A stretch of DNA of 63,106 nucleotides from Lachnospiraceae bacterium (GTDB lineage Bacteria > Bacillota > Clostridia > Lachnospirales > Lachnospiraceae): the NCBI GenBank assembly GCA_024680595.1, contig JAILCB010000051.1, positions 1-63,106 of the forward strand. Reading direction: 5' to 3'. Both the position numbers and the translations under genes were made by a program. A model generated the notes under the pieces. That model was not told the origin of the DNA. It saw only the letters and a list, made by a program, of their open reading frames with translations, and did no database searches. Below, one piece after another: positions 1 through 8,366 of this stretch (the stretch's first letter is position 1; each line of letters opens with the position of its first letter).

Positions 1-31
1 CAAGGCTGTAATAAAGAGTAAGGAGGGAAAC

Positions 32-3000
32 ATGAATTTACTGCTGACCGCCGTATTTGAAAACGGCTTCTGCGAGATTTACATGCCCAGCATTGACAAC
101 AAGACCTGCCCTGTGGAGATCCGCCCCTCGGTCAGTGGCTATGATGAGGACATCGTATTGCCACTGGAGGTTTGGGACGGAAAGTGGACCCTAAAGGCAA
201 GCCGGCAGTTCTCCATCTTCCGGCAGGATGAGCAGATTAGCGAGGCGCCTCTGCAGGACGGTCTTCTTTTGAACTGCGAATTGAAAAAGGGAAAGGTGCT
301 TTTCTCCCTGACTGCGGAACAGGCTGACGAGGGAAACACAAGCTTCACCAAGTACTTCGTGAATTTCAAGACCCTTCCCAAGATTACCATTGGAAAGGAT
401 GGAAAGAATACCATTCAATACGGCAACCGCTTCGTGTCCCCCGCCCATGCCGAGATTTTTGTCAGCGGCAACGGGGTGGTGATCCGGGATCTGGACAGCA
501 TGAACGGCACCTTTGTAAATGGCCGTCTTCTGAAGGGGGAGAGACCCCTCTATTATGGGGACATCATTTACATTATCGGTCTGAAGATTGTATTTCTGGG
601 TAATATCCTGGCTATCAATAATCCCCATGGGGAGTGCCGGGTGCAGAATATCAAGGCAGTGGATTTGAAGAGCGCGGGGGTCCAGGAGGACGAGGAGATC
701 TATGAGGAGTCCGAGGATTATTTCCTGAGAACGCCCAGAAGGGTCAGAACTCCCGATACAGAGAGCTTTGCCCTGGAGAAATGCCCTCCCAAGCAGGAGC
801 AGAAGGTCCAGCCCCTTATCTATACCGTGGGGCCCGCCTTCACCATGGTAATTCCCATTGCCCTGGGCTCCATGCTCAGTATGGGCAGCGGCTTTGGTGT
901 GGCAGGAATTGTCATGAGCGTAGGCGCCGCCGCCATTGGAGCCGTTTGGGCTGTACTCAATGTGCGCTATCAGAAGAATGAGAATGCCGCCAATGAGAAT
1001 AAACGGGTAAGCTCCTATAAGGGCTATATAGGCAATATTAGCTCGGAAATCCAGAAAAAGATGGATTATAACCGGAATATTCTGGAGGAGCAGATGCTGG
1101 ATTCCGGCGCCGCGGCTGACTACGGTATCCGGGGAGACCACCATTTGTGGGAAAAGGATGCAGGACACAAGGACTTCCTCTATGTCCGCTTAGGAAAGGG
1201 TGATATTAGGTCCTATAATGATGTTTCGGTGGCTAAGGAGCAGGCTCTCATGGAGCATGACCCCCTGTCCGATTTGGCGGCCGAGGTCTCCGAGAATATG
1301 CGTTACCTGAAGGACGTGCCGGTGGGCGTGTCTATTCTGGATAATCTGGTGACAGGTATTGTCTGTCGGGACAGGAGCAGGGCCCTCAATCTTTCCAATC
1401 TGATTTCCGTGCAGATTGCGGCCCTCCATCCCTACACCCAGGTCCGTACCGCCTTTGTATATCCTATGAAGGAGTCGGATCACTGGAACTATACCCACTG
1501 GCTGCCCCACAGCTGGACTCCTGACGGAAAGCTGAGGCTCCTTGCCTGTGACGATAAGAGTGTGGGAGATGTCATGTATTTCCTGAACGGCCTTATTCGG
1601 GAGAGGCTGGAGGAAGGCGGCGATGACAAGCAGGCGGATAGCAAGGTCCTGCCTCATTATTGCATTACTATCGGCGACTGGAGCCTGGTGGAGAATGAGC
1701 CTGTGGCCAAGTATCTCCTCCATCCCACTCCTGAAATGGGGATTAGCGTCATTATTCTGGCGGATGAGCTGGATAAGCTGCCTGCTTCCTGTACCGCAAT
1801 TATCCGGGATGACAGTGATTATCAGGGCTTCTACAGTACTGACGGCAGATTCGAGGAGAGATGCCCTGTGGCCTTTGATGTCATTAATGATGACAAGACT
1901 GAGGCCTTTGCCAGAACCATTTCCAACTTCAAGCTGAGAGACACGGGAGTTTCCACAGAGATTCCGGAGCTATTGAGCTTCCTGGATATGTACCATACCT
2001 CCAATGTGGAATCCCTGGACATCATGCATAAGTGGCTGGAAAACCGCACCTATGAGTCCATGAAGGCCATGATCGGCTACAAGGCCGGCAATCAGCCCCT
2101 GTATCTGGATATTCATGAGAAGTACCACGGACCACACGGTCTGGTGGCAGGTACTACCGGTTCGGGTAAATCTGAGACATTGCAGTCCTATATCCTGTCC
2201 CTGGCCGTGAATTACCATCCCCATGAAGTGGCCTTTATTCTCATTGACTATAAGGGCGGCGGCATGGCCCAGAGCTTCATAGGCCTGCCCCATCTGGCGG
2301 GGGTCATTACCAATCTGGGCGGCAATGCGGCTAACCGTGCCCTCCTTTCCATCAATGCGGAGATCCGGCACAGACAGCAGGTCTTCAATGATTATAAGGT
2401 CAAGCATATTGATGCCTATATTGAGCTCTACCGCAGCGGGACGGCCACCGAGCCCATGCCCCATCTGCTGATTATCGCGGATGAGTTCGCAGAGTTAAAG
2501 AAGGAGCAGCCGGAGTTCGTGCGTGCCCTGGTTAGCGCGGCCCGGGTAGGACGTTCCCTGGGTGTCAACCTGATTCTGGCAACCCAGAAGCCCTCCGGAG
2601 TGGTGGACGATGAAATCTGGTCCAATACCCGGTTCCGTCTCTGCCTGAGAGTGGCGGACAAGCAGGACTCCCAGGAGATGCTGAAGCGGCCTGATGCGGC
2701 CATGATTACCGGCACCGGCCGTGGCTATTTCCAGGTAGGTAATAATGAGATATTCGAGGAATTCCAGTCCGGCTGGTCCGGAGCGGAATACGAGCCCGAT
2801 GTGCCCTTCCGGGATGAGAAGAATGCCCGGGTGGATATCATTAATCTGGTGGGTAAGTCGGATGTGCCTCCCAAGAAAAAGAAAAAGAAGTCCGATAATA
2901 TCGCTAAGCTGACCCAGCTGGATGCCCTGGTCAAGTATATGAGCGGCCTGGCGGAAGAAAATGCCATTCCTCCTCTTAGGAAGATTTGGCTGCCGCCTCT

Positions 3001-4645
3001 GCCTGCCGCCATTGCCCTTGAGCAGCTAAAGACTCCGGAAATGGAGGCTGCAGCTACTGCTTATCGCCTCATTGTGCCTATCGGTCTGGCGGACAGCCCG
3101 GAGACCCAGAGCCAGTATACGGTTTATGCGGACTTCCTGAACAGCGGAAATCTCCTGGTCTGCGGCAGCGCAGGGGCCGGCAAGACTACCCTCTTACAGA
3201 CCATTATCTTTGGCCTGGCCAGGAACTATACGGCTGCGGATGTGAATATCTATATTGCCGACTTCTCCAGCAGGACTATGTCGGTATTTGGAACCCTGCC
3301 TACGGTTGGAGGCGTCATGTTTGAGGGTGACGACGAGGCCATTGAGGAGACCATGGGAATCCTGACCGGAGCCCTGGAAGAGCGGCGTAAGGTCTTCTCC
3401 TCCAAGGGAATCGGTTCCTTCAAGGAATATGTGACCCAGGAGAGGGATTTCCCGGCCATTATCTTTATGATAGATAATTTCGTGGCCTTCTATGAGAGTT
3501 ACGAGCAGTATGAGGATCTATTGGTCCAGGTATCCAGAGAGGGCGCCAGCTACGGTATTTATCTGGTATTTACGGCAAATACTTCCGGTGATTTGAGATC
3601 CAGGCTGCGCCAGAACTTCCCCTTTGGAATCGGACTGCAGATGGCGGATAAGTTTGAGTATGAAGCGGTGGTGGGAGATAGGACAGAGATCATTCCCGAG
3701 GGCAGGACACCGGGCCGCGGCCTCCTGAAGGCTCCGGCACCCGTGGAGTTCCAGACCGCCCTGCCGCTGCCTGAGAGCATGGGCAGCTCCCAGGTACAGC
3801 TGCTGCGCAAGTACTTTGAAGAGAATAAGAGTGAGTTTGCAGGAGAAGGCGGAGTCCGCAAGGTTTCTGCTTCCATGACAGAGCTGAAGGCGGCGGATTT
3901 CCAGAAGAGGAAGGCAGTGAAGGGCCTTGCCGAGAATCTCATGGCCCTGGGAATTGCCCAGAAGGATGAGACCACCGTGACGGTGGATATGAATCAGGAG
4001 TTCTGCTATACCGTCAGCGGCCAGTTTGGCAGCGGAAAGACCGGATTCCTCAAGTGGATGGCCCTCCAGGCCAAGGATAAGGGCTATAGGGTCCGTATCT
4101 TTGACGGAGAGGATAGGGAATTGGAGACCTTTGCAAAGGCACAGGGCTTTGGCTATATGTTTGATGCGGACGGACTGTTCGACTGCATGGAGCAGGAGCT
4201 GCAGCCTGAGCTTCTGGAGAGAAACGGGCTGGTGGCTGATGCCAGGGACGCGGGAGCGGACATTGTGGAGGCCGTAAAGGATAAGGACAGGATTCTGGTT
4301 CTCATTAATGATATGACGGCTTTCCTGGGCTGTGTCTACAATCCGGAATATGGCATGGATGAATTCATCGAAATGGCTCTGGACAAGGGCTTTGGCCACA
4401 AGATTTACTTCATGGCCGCTGTTACTCCGGATGATTATAGCGATGGACTGCGCTACAGGGCCATGCGGATATTCTCGAATTATGGCAGAGGCATCCATTT
4501 GGGCGGCCTCTTTGAAATGCAGTCGATTCTGAAGTTTGATCTGTCGGCGGCGGATCGGGTCAGGACCCTTCCCGCTGGCGTGGCCTATGCTGTGGATAGC
4601 AAGGGAGAGCCTGTGACCCTGATTACACCCAAGACGGAGGATTAA
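32..4645 (+). CDS. essC: EssC/EccC-type T7SS secretion ATPase
   Basis: Membrane-bound motor of a type VII (ESX/Yuk) secretion system, which recognises WXG100 substrates and drives their export. The 1537-residue protein has an FHA-like domain at about 115-192, with the SxxH-like and NGTFVNG-type signature typical of these folds, and two adjacent hydrophobic segments at about 263-310. Three FtsK/SpoIIIE-type nucleotide-binding modules follow: P-loops GTTGSGKS at 707-714, GSAGAGKT at 1045-1052 and GQFGSGKT at 1330-1337, with a Walker B LLIIADE at 812-818. Length and order match Firmicutes EssC (T7SSb). The start is ATG behind AAGGAGGG at 20-27. The usual partners EssA, EssB/YukC and EsaA/YueB are not in the window and could lie upstream of base 1. 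The WXG100 genes follow after a 563-bp gap. Identification is firm; substrate specificity is unknown. Confidence 0.95.
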   Translation: MNLLLTAVFENGFCEIYMPSIDNKTCPVEIRPSVSGYDEDIVLPLEVWDGKWTLKASRQFSIFRQDEQISEAPLQDGLLLNCELKKGKVLFSLTAEQADEGNTSFTKYFVNFKTLPKITIGKDGKNTIQYGNRFVSPAHAEIFVSGNGVVIRDLDSMNGTFVNGRLLKGERPLYYGDIIYIIGLKIVFLGNILAINNPHGECRVQNIKAVDLKSAGVQEDEEIYEESEDYFLRTPRRVRTPDTESFALEKCPPKQEQKVQPLIYTVGPAFTMVIPIALGSMLSMGSGFGVAGIVMSVGAAAIGAVWAVLNVRYQKNENAANENKRVSSYKGYIGNISSEIQKKMDYNRNILEEQMLDSGAAADYGIRGDHHLWEKDAGHKDFLYVRLGKGDIRSYNDVSVAKEQALMEHDPLSDLAAEVSENMRYLKDVPVGVSILDNLVTGIVCRDRSRALNLSNLISVQIAALHPYTQVRTAFVYPMKESDHWNYTHWLPHSWTPDGKLRLLACDDKSVGDVMYFLNGLIRERLEEGGDDKQADSKVLPHYCITIGDWSLVENEPVAKYLLHPTPEMGISVIILADELDKLPASCTAIIRDDSDYQGFYSTDGRFEERCPVAFDVINDDKTEAFARTISNFKLRDTGVSTEIPELLSFLDMYHTSNVESLDIMHKWLENRTYESMKAMIGYKAGNQPLYLDIHEKYHGPHGLVAGTTGSGKSETLQSYILSLAVNYHPHEVAFILIDYKGGGMAQSFIGLPHLAGVITNLGGNAANRALLSINAEIRHRQQVFNDYKVKHIDAYIELYRSGTATEPMPHLLIIADEFAELKKEQPEFVRALVSAARVGRSLGVNLILATQKPSGVVDDEIWSNTRFRLCLRVADKQDSQEMLKRPDAAMITGTGRGYFQVGNNEIFEEFQSGWSGAEYEPDVPFRDEKNARVDIINLVGKSDVPPKKKKKKSDNIAKLTQLDALVKYMSGLAEENAIPPLRKIWLPPLPAAIALEQLKTPEMEAAATAYRLIVPIGLADSPETQSQYTVYADFLNSGNLLVCGSAGAGKTTLLQTIIFGLARNYTAADVNIYIADFSSRTMSVFGTLPTVGGVMFEGDDEAIEETMGILTGALEERRKVFSSKGIGSFKEYVTQERDFPAIIFMIDNFVAFYESYEQYEDLLVQVSREGASYGIYLVFTANTSGDLRSRLRQNFPFGIGLQMADKFEYEAVVGDRTEIIPEGRTPGRGLLKAPAPVEFQTALPLPESMGSSQVQLLRKYFEENKSEFAGEGGVRKVSASMTELKAADFQKRKAVKGLAENLMALGIAQKDETTVTVDMNQEFCYTVSGQFGSGKTGFLKWMALQAKDKGYRVRIFDGEDRELETFAKAQGFGYMFDADGLFDCMEQELQPELLERNGLVADARDAGADIVEAVKDKDRILVLINDMTAFLGCVYNPEYGMDEFIEMALDKGFGHKIYFMAAVTPDDYSDGLRYRAMRIFSNYGRGIHLGGLFEMQSILKFDLSAADRVRTLPAGVAYAVDSKGEPVTLITPKTED

Positions 4646-4683
4646 AGACCCGAAACATCCGCATCAGTGGAAGAGCAGGGGAA

Positions 4684-4790
4684 GGGCGGTTCCCGGAAGC
4701 CTGAGGGAGGCCGGGAGCCGCCCGGAACCGGACAAATGCGATGAAAGGGCGCGCCGGCCGGTGGCCCAAAGGGAAACCGCCGGCTGACGC
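4684..4790 (+). terminator. Two GC-rich hairpins after essC
   Basis: An imperfect 13-bp stem lies at 4684-4696/4711-4723 (GGGCGGTTCCCGG against CCGGGAGCCGCCC). A second GC-rich stem-loop lies at 4751-4790 with loop AAA. Neither has a clear U tract, so they could be 3' end stabilisers, a Rho-dependent end or attenuators rather than intrinsic terminators. They probably mark the 3' boundary of the essC message. Confidence 0.45.
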
Positions 4791-4859
4791 GTACCTGGCA
4801 TGCATACGGGGTTTTAAGCAAAACACTTTCGGATTGGCTTATGGATATCGTTTTTCAAA

Positions 4860-5100
4860 AATTACGGAGTTTTACAAAAAAAGTCAGTTTTCTCCGTAAT
4901 TAGTGGAAGATGATTACGGAGAAAAAAGAAAAAGCTTGAAAACTCCGTAAGATTTGTGTTGCTACGCTGAACAATACGCGAAATACTACGGAGAAAATGC
5001 GGAAAACGTCAAAAAACTCCGTAAACAGTCAGGAGCTGGCTTCTAGGACTACGGAGGAAATGCCGAAAACGTCAAAAACTCCGTAAACAGTCAGGAGCTT
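4860..5100 (+). repeat. Four-copy TACGGAG/CTCCGTA palindrome array
   Basis: Four inverted repeats share arms (T)TACGGAG and CTCCGTA(A): 4860-4901 (10-bp stem), 4914-4950, 4987-5023 and 5050-5085. Loops are A-rich, 21-24 nt. Copies 3 and 4 are near-identical over about 55 bp, including the tail acagtcaggagct, and repeat at 62-63 bp. The array fills the space between essC and the yukD-like gene. It could be folded RNA hairpins or repeated operator half-sites; the sequence alone does not decide. Confidence 0.85.
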
Positions 5101-5208
5101 CATAAAGGTTAGCTTAATATTTGCAAATACTATCAGAGGCATTATTGTTTAATTCTTTCTTAGTATAGTTAATAGACTTCAGCCCTTTTCTAAGGATGGG
5201 AGGAGACG

Positions 5209-5463
5209 ATGAGTAAGATTTATTTAGAGGCCATGGTGCCCGGAAACGCGAAAAAGTATGAATTTATGGCGGACAGCAGGATGACGGCAGGCCTGGTGAA
5301 GGCCCAGTTCATAGAGCAGGTGGAGGCCATCGAGAAAATCAAACTATTTGAGGACAGAAACAAGGTTCTCATGGCCTGTCTGGATTTGAACGGCCTATTA
5401 CAGGACACAGATATTCTGGGCGAGGTAGGCGTAAAGAGCGGCAGCCGGATGATGCTGATTTAA
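5209..5463 (+). CDS. YukD/EsaB-like ubiquitin-fold T7SS protein
   Basis: A small 84-residue protein resembling the YukD/EsaB ubiquitin-like family that accompanies Firmicutes type VII systems, where EsaB acts as a cytoplasmic accessory or regulatory factor. The pattern fits a beta-grasp fold: an N-terminal strand (IYLEAMVPG), a helix around 25-45 and a closing segment with a GVKSGSRMML ending, which is the turn and last strand of ubiquitin-like folds. ATG 5209 has the RBS GGGAGGAG just upstream. It is the first gene of the small-gene cluster, 18 nt before the first WXG100 gene. The family call rests on length, predicted fold and context rather than on catalytic motifs. Confidence 0.8.
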   Translation: MSKIYLEAMVPGNAKKYEFMADSRMTAGLVKAQFIEQVEAIEKIKLFEDRNKVLMACLDLNGLLQDTDILGEVGVKSGSRMMLI

Positions 5464-5481
5464 GGGAAAGGCGGGGATATT

Positions 5482-5784
5482 ATGGCAGAATTATTAAATG
5501 TGGATCCCCAGCAGATTCGGAGCGCGGTGAGTAAGCTCAATGAAAGCGTGAGCGGTATCACCCAGGATGTGGCAAAGATCAAGGAGGCCATGGCGGGTCT
5601 GGACAAGAGCTGGCAGTCGGATGTGAAGCAGGAATTCTTCACCCGTTACAGGAGGGATGAGGAGGCCATGCAGGAAATGATCGACCAGTACAATGAACTT
5701 AGCCAGATGCTGAATGCTACTGCTGAGGAGTACGAGCGGACGGAGTCCGAAATGAAGGATGCAATGGGTAAGCTGAGATACTAG
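5482..5784 (+). CDS. WXG100 family protein 1 (WQS variant)
   Basis: A 100-residue helical-hairpin protein of the WXG100/ESAT-6 family, secreted by or structural to the T7SS. Two amphipathic helices flank a turn near residues 42-48. Unlike the four paralogues downstream, the turn reads W-Q-S instead of W-x-G. The C-terminal helix keeps a YxxxE export-like motif (YERTE) near residue 88. AAGGCGGGGAT precedes the ATG. It lies 18 nt after the YukD-like gene and 18 nt before the next WXG100 gene, so all are probably one transcript. Being first in the array, it may be the principal EsxA-like partner. That is inference, and the missing Gly could change dimerisation. Confidence 0.88.
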   Translation: MAELLNVDPQQIRSAVSKLNESVSGITQDVAKIKEAMAGLDKSWQSDVKQEFFTRYRRDEEAMQEMIDQYNELSQMLNATAEEYERTESEMKDAMGKLRY

Positions 5785-5802
5785 AGCCCGGGAAGGAGTG
5801 AA

Positions 5803-6126
5803 ATGGCTGCAAGCGGAGAAAGCAGGGTGAATACCCAACAGTTTTTGTCGACGGCGGACACGCTTCAGGCGATCTTTAAGGATCTGCAGAATCAGTTCCA
5901 CGCCTGGGAGCAGACGATGAACAGCCTGCGGGGTCAGTGGCAGGGAGACTGCTCTGATGACATCCGGGCTTTGACTAATCAGGTGAAGAGTAGCTCCAAT
6001 GCGCTTTTGACCAATCTGCAGGGCTATAGGACGGCCCTCCGGGAGATGGCCGGAGTCTACGACAAGACGGAGAAGGCGGTGCAGGAGAAGGGAAGGAGTC
6101 TGAAAAAGGGCTCTGTAATGAGGTAA
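5803..6126 (+). CDS. WXG100 family protein 2
   Basis: A 107-residue WXG100 protein with canonical WQG in the inter-helix turn (near residue 46) and a YDKTE (YxxxE) motif in the C-terminal helix. The basic tail (GRSLKKGSVMR) resembles the end of paralogue 5. RBS GGAAGGAG lies 6-7 nt before the ATG. It is 18 nt after WXG100-1 and 12 nt before WXG100-3, suggesting co-translation and possible heterodimers among the paralogues. Family membership is clear; whether it is a substrate, a chaperone-like partner or an antigen-like secreted protein is not. Confidence 0.92.
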   Translation: MAASGESRVNTQQFLSTADTLQAIFKDLQNQFHAWEQTMNSLRGQWQGDCSDDIRALTNQVKSSSNALLTNLQGYRTALREMAGVYDKTEKAVQEKGRSLKKGSVMR

Positions 6127-6138
6127 GGAGGATGCACT

Positions 6139-6435
6139 GTGGCGAATATTCGATTTAATTATAATCAGACGCTTCAGCAGGCAGAGAAGCTGGAGAAGAT
6201 GGCATCCACCATCCAGTCCAAAACCATGACCGCCCTGGATGAGATTAGTCGGAATGTGCAGGCGGCCTGGTCCGGAGAGGCGTCGGATGTTTTTCGGAGA
6301 TACCTGGCCCGCATGAAGGAAGACTTGGGGGCCAAGGCCTCTTATCTGAAGAAAACGGCGGATTTCCTGAGGACGGCGGCCAAGAAGATGAAGGAAGCGG
6401 AGATGGCGGCCCAGCAGTCCGCCCGGAGGATTTGA
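6139..6435 (+). CDS. WXG100 family protein 3
   Basis: A 98-residue WXG100 protein starting at GTG 6139 behind TAAGGAGG. The turn motif is WSG (near residue 46). The C-terminal helix is rich in Lys/Ala and lacks the YxxxD/E export motif seen in paralogues 1, 2, 4 and 5. It may therefore rely on a partner for export, as one member of an EsxA/EsxB pair usually does (inference). The last two codons and the stop lie in the first copy of a 59-bp tandem duplication. Confidence 0.9.
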   Translation: MANIRFNYNQTLQQAEKLEKMASTIQSKTMTALDEISRNVQAAWSGEASDVFRRYLARMKEDLGAKASYLKKTADFLRTAAKKMKEAEMAAQQSARRI

Positions 6436-6536
6436 GACAGAGGCCGGCTGCAGGGTAGTAAAGGAAATCCTGCAGATGCCTTCAGGGGATTTGAGACGGG
6501 AGCCGGCTGCAGGGCAGTAAAGGAAACCCTGCAGAT
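6428..6536 (+). repeat. 59-bp tandem duplication spanning a WXG100 stop codon
   Basis: The segment from ggatttgagac through gctgcaggg...cctgcagat occurs at 6428-6486 and again at 6487-6536 with a few substitutions. Copy 1 includes the last codons and TGA of WXG100-3. Each copy has a small inverted repeat CTGCAGG...CCTGCAG that can form a hairpin with an A-rich loop. The layout parallels the duplications at 11171 and 29190. Confidence 0.85.
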
Positions 6537-6617
6537 AGTTATACAAAATAGCGGGAATGATTTCCTTATGTGGGATGATTTTTTCGAAAAGCCGCAGATG
6601 GCGGCGGAAAGGAAAGT

Positions 6618-6923
6618 ATGTCAAATAGCACAGTTAATATTAATAAAATGAAGACTGCTTCGACGGAGCTAGACAAGATTGCCCAGAGTCTGGCTCAACA
6701 GGTAAAGAAATTAAGCGAGAATACAACGGCCCTTCGCAAGGTATGGCACGGGGAGGCGGCCAATACCTATATCACGGCAGTGACCCAGAATGAGCAGAAT
6801 TTCCAGCAGCTCACTAATTCTATCCGGTCTGCCTCTAGCTCCCTAAAGGAGATTACGACCTCCTACAGCAGGGCGGACGCCCAGGCCTCGGAAATCGTGA
6901 AAAACCGCATGGGAAGAGGATAA
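6618..6923 (+). CDS. WXG100 family protein 4
   Basis: A 101-residue WXG100 protein with turn motif WHG (near residue 43) and a YSRAD (YxxxD) motif in the C-terminal helix. Its Asn/Thr/Ser content is higher than in the other paralogues. The ATG is preceded by GGAAAGG. A 182-bp gap holding the 59-bp duplication separates it from WXG100-3, so it may have a processed or separate message. It ends 96 bp before WXG100-5. The spacers before genes 4 and 5 share a similar ending (ccgcaga...cggcggaaaggaaag versus ccgcagacatttgcggcgg), which suggests these genes arose by duplication. Confidence 0.92.
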   Translation: MSNSTVNINKMKTASTELDKIAQSLAQQVKKLSENTTALRKVWHGEAANTYITAVTQNEQNFQQLTNSIRSASSSLKEITTSYSRADAQASEIVKNRMGRG

Positions 6924-7019
6924 TTACTATATGGGGCAGATAATCGTTTAAGGAACACACGGCGGTTATATTAGATTTTTGATAGAAATGCCGCAGACAT
7001 TTGCGGCGGAAAGGATATT

Positions 7020-7343
7020 ATGGCTAACGAAATACAGGTTGATCCCATTGAACTAAGGAAGAGAGCAGAGTCAGTCGGCAATATTTATACATCCATCCGA
7101 AACAGCATGTATTCCGCCAAGGCCCAGATCGACGGACTGAAGGGCATTTGGACAGGAGACGGGGCCACCCAGTATATGCAGAGCTTTCAGGCTTTGATGG
7201 ATAAGTGCAGTGAGAACCTGGAGATCATTAAGAGGATGGAGAATGCCCTCTATGAGACGGCAGATACCTATGAGAAGAATGAGAAGGCCGTGAAGGATAA
7301 GGGATCTCAATTAAAGAAGCTGCCTACAGGCGGCATGCGCTGA
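7020..7343 (+). CDS. WXG100 family protein 5
   Basis: A 107-residue WXG100 protein. WTG is in the turn near residue 46, YEKNE (YxxxE) is in helix 2, and a basic tail ends at residue 107. It is closest in layout to WXG100-2 (same length, similar KAVKDKGSQLKK-type tail). RBS GGAAAGGA lies 5 nt before the ATG. A perfect 10-bp GC-rich stem follows 16 nt after the stop, before the next gene. It completes an array of five divergent WXG100 proteins, more than a single EsxA/B pair needs. Confidence 0.92.
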   Translation: MANEIQVDPIELRKRAESVGNIYTSIRNSMYSAKAQIDGLKGIWTGDGATQYMQSFQALMDKCSENLEIIKRMENALYETADTYEKNEKAVKDKGSQLKKLPTGGMR

Positions 7344-7359
7344 ATAATCCTTATAAAGG

Positions 7360-7392
7360 GGTGCCGCCCGGGACCTAGAGCGGGGCGGCACC
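7360..7392 (+). terminator. 10-bp GC-rich hairpin after WXG100-5
   Basis: A perfect stem GGTGCCGCCC/GGGCGGCACC lies at 7360-7369 and 7383-7392 with a 13-nt loop. No U tract follows, so it may stabilise the WXG100 mRNA or attenuate transcription into the downstream genes rather than stop it fully. Confidence 0.5.
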
Positions 7393-7449
7393 GGGCAAAG
7401 CGGTATCAATCAGAAGAAAAAAGGGGTGCCGCAGAAGGGAATCGTGATC

Positions 7450-8244
7450 ATGGGCGGATATAAGGTGTCATATAAGGTACTGTCTCAGCAGGGCGACGCC
7501 CTTAAGGCCATGGCCAAGGGAATAGACAGTTATATAACGGAGCTGGAACAGATTAAGGGAGCCCTTGGAAGTGACAGCATGCTGCAGGATGCCAGGGCGG
7601 GCCTTGCTAAGGTAGCGGGCCAGTTTGAGGGTCTGAGAACCGCTATGAGCCTGGCGGGAGAGGCTCTGGCTGAGGGAATCGGCAAATATACTAATACAGA
7701 GCAGAAGAATATTAAGAGGTCCGGGGAGACAAAGGCCCATAAACGGGACTTCTATAAGCAGCCCGTCACCATAGCCAGTGCAGGCGGAGGGGCCGCTGTG
7801 GCGGGGGCCGTCGGCTCCGGGGCGGCCAGTGCGGCGTCCTATTCTACGGCCACGGAGACATCTACTACTATTAATTATCAGGACAACTCCACTAATTCCG
7901 TAGAAATCAATAATTACGGGGCGGGCGGGGACACTTCGGCAGCGGATATGTCCTATTCCGGAAGTGACTATAGCGCCCCCTCATCTGAAGGATTTGAGAG
8001 CTCTGGTCTGGGGGCTACAGCCTCGGCTGAGCCGGCTTCTATCTCTGCGGGAGCGGTGAGTTTTGCCGCCACGGCCGCAGCTACAGTGGGAATCGCAGGA
8101 GGTTTTGTGGGCGGAGTCGCCGCCAAGAGGGCTGCAGGTGAGCAGGACGAAACTGCTGCGGAGGATGTGTATCAGAACCCGGGGCAGCAAGCTGAATTCG
8201 TGGACCGTGTGACGGATGTGGATGTAGAGATAATTGATCCTTAA
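7450..8244 (+). CDS. T7SS-associated helical/Ala-Gly-rich protein, unknown function
   Basis: Not recognised as a named family. From ATG 7450 (GAAGGGA about 10 nt upstream) it has 264 residues. A GTG at 7426 would add 8. Residues 1-95 are predicted helical and resemble a WXG100-like hairpin without a WxG turn. A Gly/Ala-rich hydrophobic stretch follows at about 108-130, then a Ser/Thr/Asn/Tyr-rich low-complexity region and a second hydrophobic Ala/Gly segment at about 200-225, ending in an acidic tail. Its position directly after the WXG100 array makes it a candidate T7SS substrate or pore-associated component. The hydrophobic segments resemble those of membrane-inserting effectors, but no toxin domain is visible. 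Confidence 0.75.
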   Translation: MGGYKVSYKVLSQQGDALKAMAKGIDSYITELEQIKGALGSDSMLQDARAGLAKVAGQFEGLRTAMSLAGEALAEGIGKYTNTEQKNIKRSGETKAHKRDFYKQPVTIASAGGGAAVAGAVGSGAASAASYSTATETSTTINYQDNSTNSVEINNYGAGGDTSAADMSYSGSDYSAPSSEGFESSGLGATASAEPASISAGAVSFAATAAATVGIAGGFVGGVAAKRAAGEQDETAAEDVYQNPGQQAEFVDRVTDVDVEIIDP

Positions 8245-8366
8245 GGAATAAGCGCCCGTGGAGCATAATGCCACTGTCACAGGGGTGTGGATCCTCATGG
8301 ACTAAGGACATGCGGCCTAGATAAATACGGCCGCGGCTGATAAAAATGTGAGCAAAGGACGCTAAA

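Noticed and set aside
4860-5100. CRISPR-like array
   Set aside because: Spacing is irregular, the repeated part is only 7-8 bases per arm in inverted orientation, loops are not unique spacers and no cas genes are present.
5494-6624. 376-codon minus-strand frame across the WXG100 genes
   Set aside because: It spans four real genes and their gaps, has Leu/Arg/His-rich shadow composition and no start signal. The plus-strand genes have RBSs and family motifs.
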